Part shown: positions 52,990 to 61,921 of the stretch, in pieces
Position numbering within the stretch: position 1 is the first letter of the stretch
How the letters are laid out: each line of letters starts with the position of its first letter
Assembly (NCBI GenBank): GCA_035647815.1
Contig: DASRMR010000065.1
Span: 25,163-89,162 of the forward strand
Origin: JAAYRQ01 sp035647815
GTDB taxonomy: Bacteria > Bacillota > Syntrophomonadia > Syntrophomonadales > Syntrophomonadaceae
Direction of reading: 5' to 3'
Length of the DNA stretch: 64,000 nucleotides
The notes under the pieces: model-generated
The model's database searches: none
Seen by the model: only the letters and a program-made list of their open reading frames with translations
Told to the model about the DNA's origin: nothing
Position numbers and translations under genes: made by a program

Positions 52990-52999
52990 TTTCGACAAA
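52990..52999 (-). promoter_or_regulatory. Consensus 0A box
   Basis: On the minus strand this reads TTTGTCGAAA, the full consensus of the Spo0A binding box. It lies 217 bases upstream of spo0A. It probably mediates autoregulation. Confidence 0.65.
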
Positions 53000-53136
53000 T
53001 TACAAAAGGCAGCTTGTAGCTGGAAAGGTAAGGAAACAGGAGGTTTTTCATCTATTAATATAAAATAATAGTAAGCCACTTTGCATTATCTTGTTAGTGC
53101 CTGGGATATTTTTGGGTAATTTGATATAAATAAAAA

Positions 53137-53166
53137 GCAGGAAATACTTTGGTGAAAGTCGAAAAG
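53137..53166 (+). promoter_or_regulatory. Sigma-H-like promoter with overlapping 0A-like box for spo0A
   Basis: GCAGGAAAT (53137-53145) matches the sigma-H -35 consensus. After 12 bases, GTCGAAAAG (53158-53166) matches the -10 except GAAA for GAAT. AGTCGAAA (53157-53164) in the same place is one base from an 0A box core. The start codon follows 50 bases later. By analogy with the sporulation promoter of B. subtilis spo0A. Confidence 0.5.
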
Positions 53167-53215
53167 AGTTATTATATTAAGAAGTATATTCAGGGGTGAG
53201 GGGGAATAAAGTTAT

Positions 53216-54019
53216 ATGTCAGAAGATAAAAATAGTATTAAAGTTCTAATTGCCGATGACAACCGAGAATTTTGTGGAATACTTACAGATTACTTTACCA
53301 GCGAGTCCGATTTCGACTTAGTAGATGTATGTAACAATGGAATGGAAGTTTTAGAAGTTTTGGAGAATAAAGAAGTAGAAGTCCTTATATTAGATTTAAT
53401 TATGCCATATATGGACGGTATTGGGGTATTGGAGAGCATTAGGGAATTGAATTTAAACCCATTCCCTAAAATCATTATCTTGACTGCTTTTGGACAAGAA
53501 AACATTACTCAAAAAGCAGTACAGTTAGGGGCAGATTACTATATTCTAAAGCCTTTTGATTTACAAGCCTTAGGTGATAGAGTTAGGCAAGTTGCTCGCG
53601 ATGTAAGACCTAAAACTGAATCTAGATCTACTACTGTGCCTACTACTGTTCCTGTCACTACTCCAAAAAACCTAGAAGTTGAAGTTACTAAAATAATACA
53701 TGAGATTGGTGTGCCAGCCCATGTTAAAGGTTACCAGTATGTCCGAGCTGCAATAATACTCGTGGTGGAAGAAATCAATTATTTAGGTGCAGTAACTAAG
53801 GAACTATATCCTACTATTGCTCAAAAATACGATACTACACCTAGTCGGGTTGAAAGAGCTATAAGACATGCTATAGAGTTAGCTTGGGATAGAGGGGATT
53901 TAGATAATATAAACAAGTTTTTTGGTTATACTATAAGTGGGGAAAAAGGTAAACCTACTAATTCTGAGTTTATAGCCATTATTGCTGATAAGCTTAGACT
54001 AGAAAATAAAGTAAGCTAA
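53216..54019 (+). CDS. spo0A: Sporulation master regulator Spo0A
   Basis: 267 residues: receiver domain with acidic pair Asp14/Asp15, phospho-acceptor Asp60 in LILDLIMPYMDG and Lys112 in LKPFD; a Pro/Thr-rich linker (about 130-148); and Spo0A_C DNA-binding domain (IGVPAHVKGYQYVRAAI, TTPSRVERAIRHAIELAW). When phosphorylated it activates sporulation genes. The start and a ribosome binding site GGTGAGGGGG are clear. Confidence 0.98.
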   Translation: MSEDKNSIKVLIADDNREFCGILTDYFTSESDFDLVDVCNNGMEVLEVLENKEVEVLILDLIMPYMDGIGVLESIRELNLNPFPKIIILTAFGQENITQKAVQLGADYYILKPFDLQALGDRVRQVARDVRPKTESRSTTVPTTVPVTTPKNLEVEVTKIIHEIGVPAHVKGYQYVRAAIILVVEEINYLGAVTKELYPTIAQKYDTTPSRVERAIRHAIELAWDRGDLDNINKFFGYTISGEKGKPTNSEFIAIIADKLRLENKVS

Positions 54020-54047
54020 ATAGTAACAATTATATTTAATGTAATTA

Positions 54048-54080
54048 ATAACCGCCTGTATTTTCGGGCGGTTGTTATTG
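54048..54080 (+). terminator. Terminator after spo0A
   Basis: AACCGCC (54050-54056) and GGCGGTT (54067-54073) form a stem extended by T-G and G-C pairs, followed by GTTATTGT. It isolates spo0A from steA. Confidence 0.75.
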
Positions 54081-54173
54081 TCTATATAGTAAATAAGTTT
54101 AGTTTTTGGGTAGGTAGTGATATCATATAATTTGGCAAGTATTAAATGTTCCGATATATTATAGAGGTGTTAT

Positions 54174-55295
54174 ATGTATATTAAAGGACGAGCTCGCTTA
54201 GATAAACGGACTAAAAACTTAGTTACCAGACTTAAAAGAAATGATATAGCTATAATTGATCATGATGATGTTGATGAAGTAGCTGCTAATTCTATAATTG
54301 ATAAAAGGCCACAAATAGTAATAAATGCACAGGCATCTATTACAGGCAAATATCCTGCTAAAGGAGTATATAAAATTCTCCAGGCAGGAATACCAGTTTT
54401 AGATGAGGTCGGGGAAAGTATTTTCTATAATATAAAAGAAGGAGTTCTGCTAGAAGTAAAAGATAATGAAGTTTATTGGGGTAATAGAATCGTCGCTGAA
54501 GGGAAAATACTTACTTTAGAAGATGTTCGATTAAAGTTAGAAGAAGCTAATGACAATATCCAACAACAATTAGATGATTTTGTGGACAATACTTTAGAAT
54601 ATGCTAAAAAAGAGAAGGACATTCTTTTAGGAAATATCGAAGTACCTCCACTTAATACATATATATTAAACCGGCATGTTTTAATCGTTGTAAGAGGTAG
54701 TAGTTATAAAGAAGATTTAAAGACTATAAGTTCATATATTCATGAGGAAAAACCAGTTTTAATCGGTGTAGATGGTGGAGCAGATGCACTATTGGAATTT
54801 GGCTTAATTCCAGATATTATCGTAGGAGATATGGATAGTGTATCAGATGAGGCTTTAAAATGTGGGGCTGAAATAATTGTACATGCATATGCGAATGGTA
54901 GTGCACCGGGAATGGAAAGAATTCTCGATATGGGACTTACAGCGCAATCATTTTATATGCCGGGAACTAGCGAGGATTTAGCGATGATTCTAGCCTGGGA
55001 ACATGGTACTAGTCTAATGGTTGCAGTAGGCTCTCATTCTAACATGATTGACTTCCTGGAAAAAGGACGCAAAGGTATGGGGAGTACATTCCTAGTGCGA
55101 TTGAAAGTAGGCGCCATTCTAGTCGATGCTAGAGGTGTTAGCCAGCTTTATAAACGAAGTTTGCAGACTAAGTATTTAGTCCAGCTTTTACTTGCGGCAC
55201 TTATTCCTATTTTAATTGTTTTATGGGTTTCACCTTCCACCAAACCTTTTTTTCGATTAATCTGGTTACAGCTACAAATTTTATTTAGCATGTGA
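54174..55295 (+). CDS. steA: SteA-like cytokinetic ring protein (thiamin pyrophosphokinase-like)
   Basis: 373 residues: an N-terminal domain (KRNDIAIIDHDDVDEVAANSII), a Rossmann/TPPK-like middle with VDGGADALLEFGLIPDIIVGDMDSVSDEAL, and one C-terminal membrane helix (about 337-355) after QTKYLVQ. The combination matches the SteA family. In Corynebacterium SteA and SteB act at the division site with peptidoglycan hydrolases. steB-like gene follows 12 bases later. Confidence 0.88.
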   Translation: MYIKGRARLDKRTKNLVTRLKRNDIAIIDHDDVDEVAANSIIDKRPQIVINAQASITGKYPAKGVYKILQAGIPVLDEVGESIFYNIKEGVLLEVKDNEVYWGNRIVAEGKILTLEDVRLKLEEANDNIQQQLDDFVDNTLEYAKKEKDILLGNIEVPPLNTYILNRHVLIVVRGSSYKEDLKTISSYIHEEKPVLIGVDGGADALLEFGLIPDIIVGDMDSVSDEALKCGAEIIVHAYANGSAPGMERILDMGLTAQSFYMPGTSEDLAMILAWEHGTSLMVAVGSHSNMIDFLEKGRKGMGSTFLVRLKVGAILVDARGVSQLYKRSLQTKYLVQLLLAALIPILIVLWVSPSTKPFFRLIWLQLQILFSM

Positions 55296-55307
55296 TGAGG
55301 TGTATTT

Positions 55308-56213
55308 ATGATTGATATAAAATACCATATAGCCTCAATAGTAGCAGTATTCTTAGCTTTAGGCTTAGGAATACTTATTGGTAGTACTATTGTAGGTGAT
55401 GAATTGTTGGTTGATCAGCAAAAAAAGATACTAGATCGTCTAGAAAATCAGTTTGAAATGATTAGGGAGCGAGAAGTAGATTTAGTGCTCGATAATGAAT
55501 ATAAAACTGAACTAATAAGTAATTATGAAAACTACAGTCTAGCATTACTTCCTCCTTTAGTTCAAGATCGTCTTAATGAAGAGAAAATTGCGGTTGTAGT
55601 CACAGGGAATACTGATATTCCTTCAGGACTTGTTAATTCCATAACTATAGCCGGAGCACAAGTAGTCTCAAAGACAGTAGTTTTATCTAATCTGAAATTA
55701 AGTGATAATGAGGTAAACAGTAAACTTTTGGATTATTATAATATTGAAGAAACTGAGGATTTTCGTGATATATTGAGAAAAAACATTGCCGGAAGTGTTA
55801 CCGCTGTATTATTAAATCAGGGTGATCAAGGTATTATGGAATTTTTGCAGGAAAGTGATGTTATAAACTTCACCGGCAGTTTTGATGAGCCAATTAGTAA
55901 GGTAATAATACTCGGTGGTACTAATAGCTTGGAGACTTATTTTGCTAAAAGTTTTGACCAAAGTTTAATTGAAAACTTAATTAATGGTGGAATAAAAGTC
56001 TTTGGGGTAGAAAAATCGTCAGCGGTGCATTCATATATGGCAGATTATCAAGAAAACAATATTACCACAATCGATAATATCGATATGAGCCCTGGGCAGG
56101 TAGGTCTTGTTTTCGCTATGGAAGGAGAACCAGGAAATTACGGCATTAAATCTACAGCTGAGAAATTTATGCCTTCATTACCAGTCAATTTCTTAGGAAG
56201 TGAAGCTAGATGA
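55308..56213 (+). CDS. MctB/SteB-like membrane protein (copper transporter family label)
   Basis: 301 residues. DIKYHIASIVAVFLALGLGI is the family N-terminal membrane helix, followed by a coiled coil (about 35-75) and an alpha/beta domain. This family is labelled MctB copper transporter, but the location after steA suggests the SteB role in cell division or cell wall control. ATG with GAGGTG upstream. Four-base overlap with the next gene. Confidence 0.87.
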   Translation: MIDIKYHIASIVAVFLALGLGILIGSTIVGDELLVDQQKKILDRLENQFEMIREREVDLVLDNEYKTELISNYENYSLALLPPLVQDRLNEEKIAVVVTGNTDIPSGLVNSITIAGAQVVSKTVVLSNLKLSDNEVNSKLLDYYNIEETEDFRDILRKNIAGSVTAVLLNQGDQGIMEFLQESDVINFTGSFDEPISKVIILGGTNSLETYFAKSFDQSLIENLINGGIKVFGVEKSSAVHSYMADYQENNITTIDNIDMSPGQVGLVFAMEGEPGNYGIKSTAEKFMPSLPVNFLGSEAR

Positions 56214-56881
56214 AAACGATAACCATAGTTATACCAGCTTTTAATGAAGGCACTCGCATAGTAAAAACTTTACAAGCAGTACAAGAGATAGCTGGTATAA
56301 ATAAGATTATAGTAGTAAATGATGGTTCTACCGACAATACTGCTGAAATAGTTAAAGAATTAAATATTGATATTATTAATTTGAAAACTAATGTGGGCAA
56401 GGGTGGGGCTATGAATGCCTCCTTATCTTATATAGACACAGATATAGTAGTGTTTTTAGATGCAGATTTAGGTAGTAGTGCTAATGAAGCTATAAAAATT
56501 ATAAAGCCGGTAGCTGAAGGAGAAGCTGATTTGTGTATAGCTGCTTTTCCACCTGCACAGCGTAAAGGTGGATTCGGTTTAGTTAAAGGTACAGCTGCTA
56601 AAGCTATAAAAAGGGCAGGTGCTATGGAAGTTAATGCTCCATTAAGTGGTCAAAGAGCTATGACTAAAGAAGTCTTAATGGCGGTAACCCCTTTTAGTCA
56701 AGCATATGGTGTAGAACTATCTATGACTATTACTGCTCTACGAAAAGGGTTTAGGGTTATAGAAGTGCCTACAAATATGCAACATAATGAAACAGGCCGT
56801 AATTTATCTGGATTTATACATAGAGGAAAACAGTTTTTAGATGTTTTAAAAGTAATTATCCACGAGAAAAGGGGGAAATAA
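56210..56881 (+). CDS. Family 2 glycosyltransferase
   Basis: 223 residues, GT-A fold: ITIVIPAFNEGTRIVKTLQAV, VVNDGSTDNTAEIV and the metal-binding DADLG (about residues 83-87). DPM/DolP-glucosyl-like architecture without C-terminal membrane helices. The gene is coupled to the steB-like gene and to an MraY-like transferase, suggesting a role in a lipid-linked glycan, such as a wall polymer. Sugar unknown. Confidence 0.9.
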   Translation: MKTITIVIPAFNEGTRIVKTLQAVQEIAGINKIIVVNDGSTDNTAEIVKELNIDIINLKTNVGKGGAMNASLSYIDTDIVVFLDADLGSSANEAIKIIKPVAEGEADLCIAAFPPAQRKGGFGLVKGTAAKAIKRAGAMEVNAPLSGQRAMTKEVLMAVTPFSQAYGVELSMTITALRKGFRVIEVPTNMQHNETGRNLSGFIHRGKQFLDVLKVIIHEKRGK

Positions 56882-57703
56882 ATGCAGCTTATTGGTCTAG
56901 TATTAGTAGGAATAGTTGCTGGAGGAATCCTAGAGTTTTTGCTACTATATCTATTAATGCCCATGCTATCCAATGCAGGTGCGATAAGGAAAAACTATCA
57001 AGGAATAGATATTCCGGTTAGTGTAGGAATTAGTCTGCCGATGACTATCATGATAGTTTTTGCTATTTTCGGGTTATTATCGTCCTATGATAATAGCTAC
57101 CATATTTTCCTATTAGGGGTAATGTCTATTTCTTTTCTCGGCTTTATAGATGATATGTTAGGGCACAGGGATACTTTAGGTTTTAGAGGACATTTCGGGC
57201 AATTATTTAAGGGGAGATTAACAACTGGAGGGCTAAAAGCATTAGGCGGTGGGCTAATCGCCTTTTTTTTAGCCTTATTTTTATCTGCCACCTGGTATGA
57301 AGTACTACTGAATACCTTCATAATTGCACTTTTTGCTAATATGCTTAATTTATTAGATCTTAGACCTGGAAGAGCGGGAAAAGGATTCCTGTTTTTTTTA
57401 TTAATAATAATAGGTTTTGCCAAAGCTAATCTAGACTGGGTACTTATAGCTCCGGTTTTGGGGGGATTACTAGTTTATTTGCCTTATGATTTAAAGGCGA
57501 AAGTAATGATGGGTGATGCTGGTTCTAATGTATTAGGGTTAGTATTAGGATATATGTGTATGATGTTTTTATCTTGGCCTATAAGGGTAGGGGTTTTAGG
57601 CTTTTTAATCTTAGTACACATTTATACGGAAAAACATTCTCTTACTAAATTTATAGAAGAAAATGTTATTTTAAGAACGATTGATAATTGGGGAAGAAAT
57701 TAA
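56882..57703 (+). CDS. MraY/WecA-like glycosyl-phosphate transferase
   Basis: 273 residues with about nine membrane helices. GFIDDMLGHRDTLGFRGHFGQ is the first Asp-rich motif and NMLNLLDLRPGRAGKG the second; GDAGSNVLG is the third. It lacks the first part of full-length MraY, so the protein is short. It probably moves a sugar-phosphate from a UDP-sugar to a polyprenyl phosphate. Starts directly after the glycosyltransferase stop. Confidence 0.85.
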   Translation: MQLIGLVLVGIVAGGILEFLLLYLLMPMLSNAGAIRKNYQGIDIPVSVGISLPMTIMIVFAIFGLLSSYDNSYHIFLLGVMSISFLGFIDDMLGHRDTLGFRGHFGQLFKGRLTTGGLKALGGGLIAFFLALFLSATWYEVLLNTFIIALFANMLNLLDLRPGRAGKGFLFFLLIIIGFAKANLDWVLIAPVLGGLLVYLPYDLKAKVMMGDAGSNVLGLVLGYMCMMFLSWPIRVGVLGFLILVHIYTEKHSLTKFIEENVILRTIDNWGRN

Positions 57704-57724
57704 TGTTAAAGAAAGGAAAATATT

Positions 57725-58846
57725 ATGGTTAACAAAAAACGCATAATTGATTTATTTACAGAATTAGTAGAGGTCGGTTCAGAATCTGGTTCGGAAGGTA
57801 AGTTTAGAGACCTACTAGTAGCTAAATTTGAAAAAAGAGGACTTAAAGCGGTCGAAGACGATGCTGCAACTATAACTAAAGGAGATTCAGGTAACTTGCT
57901 AGTTCGTGTTCCGGGTACTATTGAAGCTGACCCTATTTTGTTTTCTGGGCATATGGATACAGTTAGGCCTGGAGTAGGTATAGAAGTAATTATTGAAGAT
58001 GGAATAATTAAAAGCAAAGGTGAGACGATTCTGGGATCTGATGATAAAGCAGCTATTGCTGCAATAATCGAGGCATATGATGTTTTAATCGAAAACAATA
58101 TAGATTATCCTCCCTTAGAGTTTCTTTTTACTGTTTGTGAGGAAAAAGGACTAAAAGGGGTTAAAGCTTTTGATTTTACTAGTCTTAAATCTACTATTGG
58201 CTATGTATTAGATGCCGGTGGAGATCCAGGTAATATTGTTATCAAGTCTCCTGCTCAAAACAGAATAGAATATAAAGTTTGGGGACAGGCGGCTCATGCT
58301 GGAATCAATCCGGAAGATGGGGTTAATGCCATAAAATTAGCAGGATTAGCCTTGAGCAAAATGCCTTCTGGAAGAATAGATGAAGAAACTACTTGTAATC
58401 TAGGCATAATTTCTGGCGGTAAGGCCAGAAATGTAGTAGCTGATTACTGTGCCATAAAAGGTGAAGCTAGAAGTCTTAGCCGTAACAAACTAGATAACTT
58501 AACTGAAAAATTAGCCCATACTTTTAAAACTACTGTGGAAGAAAATGGTGGTAGGGCAGAAGTTCAGGTTACTTTTTTATATCCGGAAATAAGTCTAAAC
58601 CCCGACGATGCTGTAGTAAAATCTGCAGTTAAAGCTATGAAGAGTATCGACCTTAAACCTATTTTAGCGAGTACTGGCGGAGGAAGTGATGCTAGTATTA
58701 TTAATGGAAAAGGCATTTCTTGTGCTAATCTAGGCATTGGTATGCAAAAAGTACATACTAATGAGGAGTTTATTAAGGTTAATGATTTAGTAAGTAATGC
58801 TAAGATAGTTTTAGCTATTATAGAACAATTTACGGCTCAAAACTAA
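57725..58846 (+). CDS. M20-family peptidase, PepT-like
   Basis: 373 residues, two-zinc peptidase: FSGHMDTVRPG (zinc His and Asp), LGSDDKAAIAAI (bridging Asp), CEEKGLKG (catalytic Glu pair), GQAAHAGINPEDGVNAI in the dimer domain, and STGGGSDASI. Labelled peptidase T-like protein in Firmicutes. AAGGAAAA upstream. Probably cleaves short peptides. Confidence 0.9.
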   Translation: MVNKKRIIDLFTELVEVGSESGSEGKFRDLLVAKFEKRGLKAVEDDAATITKGDSGNLLVRVPGTIEADPILFSGHMDTVRPGVGIEVIIEDGIIKSKGETILGSDDKAAIAAIIEAYDVLIENNIDYPPLEFLFTVCEEKGLKGVKAFDFTSLKSTIGYVLDAGGDPGNIVIKSPAQNRIEYKVWGQAAHAGINPEDGVNAIKLAGLALSKMPSGRIDEETTCNLGIISGGKARNVVADYCAIKGEARSLSRNKLDNLTEKLAHTFKTTVEENGGRAEVQVTFLYPEISLNPDDAVVKSAVKAMKSIDLKPILASTGGGSDASIINGKGISCANLGIGMQKVHTNEEFIKVNDLVSNAKIVLAIIEQFTAQN

Positions 58847-58858
58847 AGGAGGGCCTAT

Positions 58859-59959
58859 TTGTTGATAGATATTAAGCGTGGTTATATAACTAAAGAATTA
58901 TTTAGCCGACCTGGTATTGCAGGTTATTTAGTCAAAATTGGTGGTAAAGAGGAAAAATGTATCTGTTATCCTGACTTGACTGGAGCTGTTGACTTAGGTG
59001 ATGAGGTTATACTTAATACAACTGCTATGAAGTTGAGTTTAGGCAGTGGTGGTTACCATTATATAATAGCTAATTTAAGCATAATGAGCCAAGAACTAGA
59101 ACCTCCAGGCCATATTATGAAATCAAGATATACTCCTATGCAACACAAGGTATTAAGTGTGGAAGAGGAAGATAGTCCCTACCATAAAAGCTTAGTAAAT
59201 GCAGATAGTATTGATGGTATCCCAGTATTAGTTGGTACCTTACATTCTATGTTAGCCCCATTATGTTTACAGTTAGGAGAGTCTAAATTTAAGGTTGCTT
59301 ATATTATGACAGATGGTGCAGCACTACCTATAGCTTTTAGTAATACTGTCCATTGGTTAAAAGAAAACGATTTACTTCATGGAACTGTAACTATTGGGGA
59401 TGCTTTTGGGGGAGAGTTAGAAGCGGTAAATGTTTATTCTGGCTTACTAGCAGCCAAGAAAGTTTTGGAGCCAGATGTAATAATCGTAACTATGGGTCCC
59501 GGCATTGTTGGAACTGGAACCAAATGGGGATTTACGGGGATAGAACAAGGTGATATATTAAATGCTGTTGATACACTAAACGGCATACCAGTATGTGTTC
59601 CGAGGATAAGTTTTGCTGATCTTAGGGATAGACATAAAGGATTAAGCCATCATACTTTAACTGTTTTATCTAGGGTTTGCCGTTCTAAAGCTATTGTTCC
59701 CTTAGCTAATATGTCTGAACTGAAGTTGACTCACATATTAGAACAGATACGCTTAAGCAAGTTGTTTGACCGATACGATTTTACTATAGAAGATGCTAAT
59801 GATACATTACATTTAATGAAAGATTCTGGACTTAAAATGACTACTATGGGAAGAACTATAGACGAAGACGCAGAATTCTTTCTAAATTTGGGCGCAACAG
59901 GAATAGTCGCTAGCAAATTAATAAAAGGTAGGAAATTAAATAAATTATCTTTAGTTTAA
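58859..59959 (+). CDS. DUF3866 family protein
   Basis: 366 residues, no membrane segment. LGDEVILNTTAMKLSLGSGGYHYIIANL near the start and MGPGIVGTGTKWGFTGIEQGDILNAV in the middle match DUF3866, an uncharacterised family of Firmicutes and Actinobacteria. The gene starts at TTG 58859 or thereabouts after AAAGGAGG. It lies beside nudF, a widespread arrangement. No catalytic residues can be assigned. Confidence 0.85.
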   Translation: MLIDIKRGYITKELFSRPGIAGYLVKIGGKEEKCICYPDLTGAVDLGDEVILNTTAMKLSLGSGGYHYIIANLSIMSQELEPPGHIMKSRYTPMQHKVLSVEEEDSPYHKSLVNADSIDGIPVLVGTLHSMLAPLCLQLGESKFKVAYIMTDGAALPIAFSNTVHWLKENDLLHGTVTIGDAFGGELEAVNVYSGLLAAKKVLEPDVIIVTMGPGIVGTGTKWGFTGIEQGDILNAVDTLNGIPVCVPRISFADLRDRHKGLSHHTLTVLSRVCRSKAIVPLANMSELKLTHILEQIRLSKLFDRYDFTIEDANDTLHLMKDSGLKMTTMGRTIDEDAEFFLNLGATGIVASKLIKGRKLNKLSLV

Positions 59960-59961
59960 TT

Positions 59962-60087
59962 CTAATTTAGATTAAGTCTAATAAATTCTAATAAGGTTGT
60001 TTCACCGGGATAACTAGTGAAAATATTAATAATATCCCCGACTTTGCCCACAAATACGATTTTATTTTTTTGTACTACTAGATTCAT
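59962..60087 (-). CDS. Small 41-residue conserved-looking protein
   Basis: On the minus strand GAGGTGAT stands six bases before an ATG at 60087. The frame codes for MNLVVQKNKIVFVGKVGDII, then NIFTSYPGETTLLEFIRLNLN, and ends at TAA 59962, two bases from the DUF3866 stop. A longer frame exists upstream but runs into the nudF start region, so the short form is preferred. The sequence looks like a compact alpha/beta peptide. I do not recognise its function. Confidence 0.6.
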   Translation of the reverse strand: MNLVVQKNKIVFVGKVGDIINIFTSYPGETTLLEFIRLNLN

Positions 60088-60147
60088 AATTATCACCTCG
60101 TAAGCTAGTATATGTTTAGTGAGGATAAATATGCAGGGAGGTTTAGT

Positions 60148-60681
60148 ATGGATTTTAGCGAAAAAACTATAAAGACAAAACCGGTTTTTTCCGGCAAAAT
60201 AATTAATGTCCAAGTAGATACTGTTTCTTTACCTAATGGTGGGCAAAGTACGCGTGAAATAGTCAAACATGCTGAAGCGGTAGCTATTGTAGCAGTAGAT
60301 GAAGGAAATAATATTTACTTAGTTAAACAATACCGTAAACCAGTAGAGCAAGTTTTGCTCGAGCTACCTGCCGGGCTACTCGAACCTGATGAAGATATTT
60401 TAACTGCTGCATATCGAGAATTAGCAGAAGAGACAGGTTTAAGGGCTAAAAAAATGGATAAGGTGTTAAGCTTTTATAGTGCACCAGGTTTTACGGATGA
60501 AAAAATACATATTTTTATTGCAAGAGATTTCATAAAAGGTGAAACTGATCTCGATGTTGATGAATTTGTCGAAACTGTAAAAATACCATTAACTGAAGCT
60601 TATGAAATGATTGCCACCGAAAAGATAATTGATGCTAAAACTATTATAGGATTACAGTACTTATATAATCAGATGTTTTAA
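60148..60681 (+). CDS. nudF: ADP-ribose pyrophosphatase (Nudix)
   Basis: About 177 residues. The Nudix box is GLLEPDEDILTAAYRELAEETGL (G-x5-E-x7-RE-x2-EE-x-G), starting near residue 83. It hydrolyses ADP-ribose to AMP and ribose-5-phosphate. ATG 60148 follows GGGAGG (60136-60141) by six bases and is preferred over in-frame ATG 60112. Divergent from the small protein gene. Confidence 0.93.
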   Translation: MDFSEKTIKTKPVFSGKIINVQVDTVSLPNGGQSTREIVKHAEAVAIVAVDEGNNIYLVKQYRKPVEQVLLELPAGLLEPDEDILTAAYRELAEETGLRAKKMDKVLSFYSAPGFTDEKIHIFIARDFIKGETDLDVDEFVETVKIPLTEAYEMIATEKIIDAKTIIGLQYLYNQMF

Positions 60682-60742
60682 AAAAGTTGCTATTTATTAG
60701 TTGAACATATAAATATTAAAACGAGGTGAGAAGGGATAAAAA

Positions 60743-61921
60743 GTGCGTAATATTTTTTGTGATCTTCACATTCATATAGGGTCAGCCTGTTCCAGACCAG
60801 TTAAAATAACTGCTTCTCGTAAATTAGATTTAGAAACAATCATATTCCATGATGCCTTAAGAAAAGGTTTAGATATAGTAGGAGTTGTAGATTGTGCTAG
60901 TCCTCCTGTAATTAAGGAAATAAAAGGGATGCTAGATGAGGGGAGACTTTCAGAACATCGTAATGGTGGGTTTTTAGCTGAAAATGGGGTAATGCTCATA
61001 GCAGGTGCAGAAGTTGAAACTAGGGAAGGTATTCATGTAATAACTTATTTTCCTAATTTAAGTAGTATAGAAAAGTATCAAAAGTTCATAAAAACTCGAG
61101 TTACTAATGTAGAACTATCAACTCAGAGGGCTAATGCTGGAATTATAGATTTTATAAATTTAGCTCATCTTTGTGATGGCATTTTTTGTTTTGCCCACGC
61201 TTTTACACCTCATAAAGGGGTTTATGGCATGTTAACTGATAGATTAGATAAAATACTAGGAAATGATATAAAACAAGTCAAAGTAATCGAATTAGGTCTT
61301 AGTTCTGATACTAATATGGCTGATATGATTGCAGAAACTAGGGATTTTACATTTTTGTCTAATTCCGATGCTCATTCTTCCGCAAATATTGCCCGGGAAT
61401 ATAATTTACTAAGGGTGGCAGAGAAAAGTTTTAAGGAAGTAAAGTTAGCTTTGGAAAATGAGGGTGAACGCAGAGTTATAGCTAATTATGGTATGGACCC
61501 TTTAATGGGAAAATATCATCGTAGTTATTGTAATAAATGTGAATTTATAATTGAAGGTGAACCACCTATATTTACTTGCCCGAAATGTGGTAATATTCAG
61601 AATATAGTCAAAGGAGTTTACGATAGGATTGTAGAAATAAGAGATTACCCTGAACCACATCATCCGATAGGTAGACCAAAATATAATTACCGAGTACCTT
61701 TAAAAGATTTACCTGGTGTAGGCCCTAAGACTTTAAGTAAACTTACTAAAGCCTTTTATAGTGAAATAGAGATTCTTGAACAGGCTAGTGTAGATGATTT
61801 AACTAAAATAGTAGGTATAGATATTGCTACTATGATAGGTAAGATGCGATCAGGTAGATTAAGCATTATCCCAGGTGGAGGAGGATACTATGGAAAGGTT
61901 AAAAAGGATAGTCGTAACTAG
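60743..61921 (+). CDS. PHP-domain protein, endonuclease Q (EndoQ)-like
   Basis: 392 residues. N-terminal PHP domain: CDLHIHIG (His9, His11), AGAEVET, HAFTPHKG, SNSDAHS. Then a zinc finger CNKC...CPKCG near residue 265-285, and a helix-hairpin-helix LPGVGPKTLSKLTKAFY. This order is that of EndoQ, which cuts DNA at deaminated bases. The reading frame overlaps the next gene by about 30 bases. GAGGTGAGAAGGGA precedes the GTG start. Confidence 0.85.
   Translation: MRNIFCDLHIHIGSACSRPVKITASRKLDLETIIFHDALRKGLDIVGVVDCASPPVIKEIKGMLDEGRLSEHRNGGFLAENGVMLIAGAEVETREGIHVITYFPNLSSIEKYQKFIKTRVTNVELSTQRANAGIIDFINLAHLCDGIFCFAHAFTPHKGVYGMLTDRLDKILGNDIKQVKVIELGLSSDTNMADMIAETRDFTFLSNSDAHSSANIAREYNLLRVAEKSFKEVKLALENEGERRVIANYGMDPLMGKYHRSYCNKCEFIIEGEPPIFTCPKCGNIQNIVKGVYDRIVEIRDYPEPHHPIGRPKYNYRVPLKDLPGVGPKTLSKLTKAFYSEIEILEQASVDDLTKIVGIDIATMIGKMRSGRLSIIPGGGGYYGKVKKDSRN

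Noticed and set aside
59962..60213. Longer 83-codon version of the small minus-strand protein
   Set aside because: Its N-terminal half overlaps the nudF start region in antisense; the internal ATG at 60087 has the real ribosome binding site.
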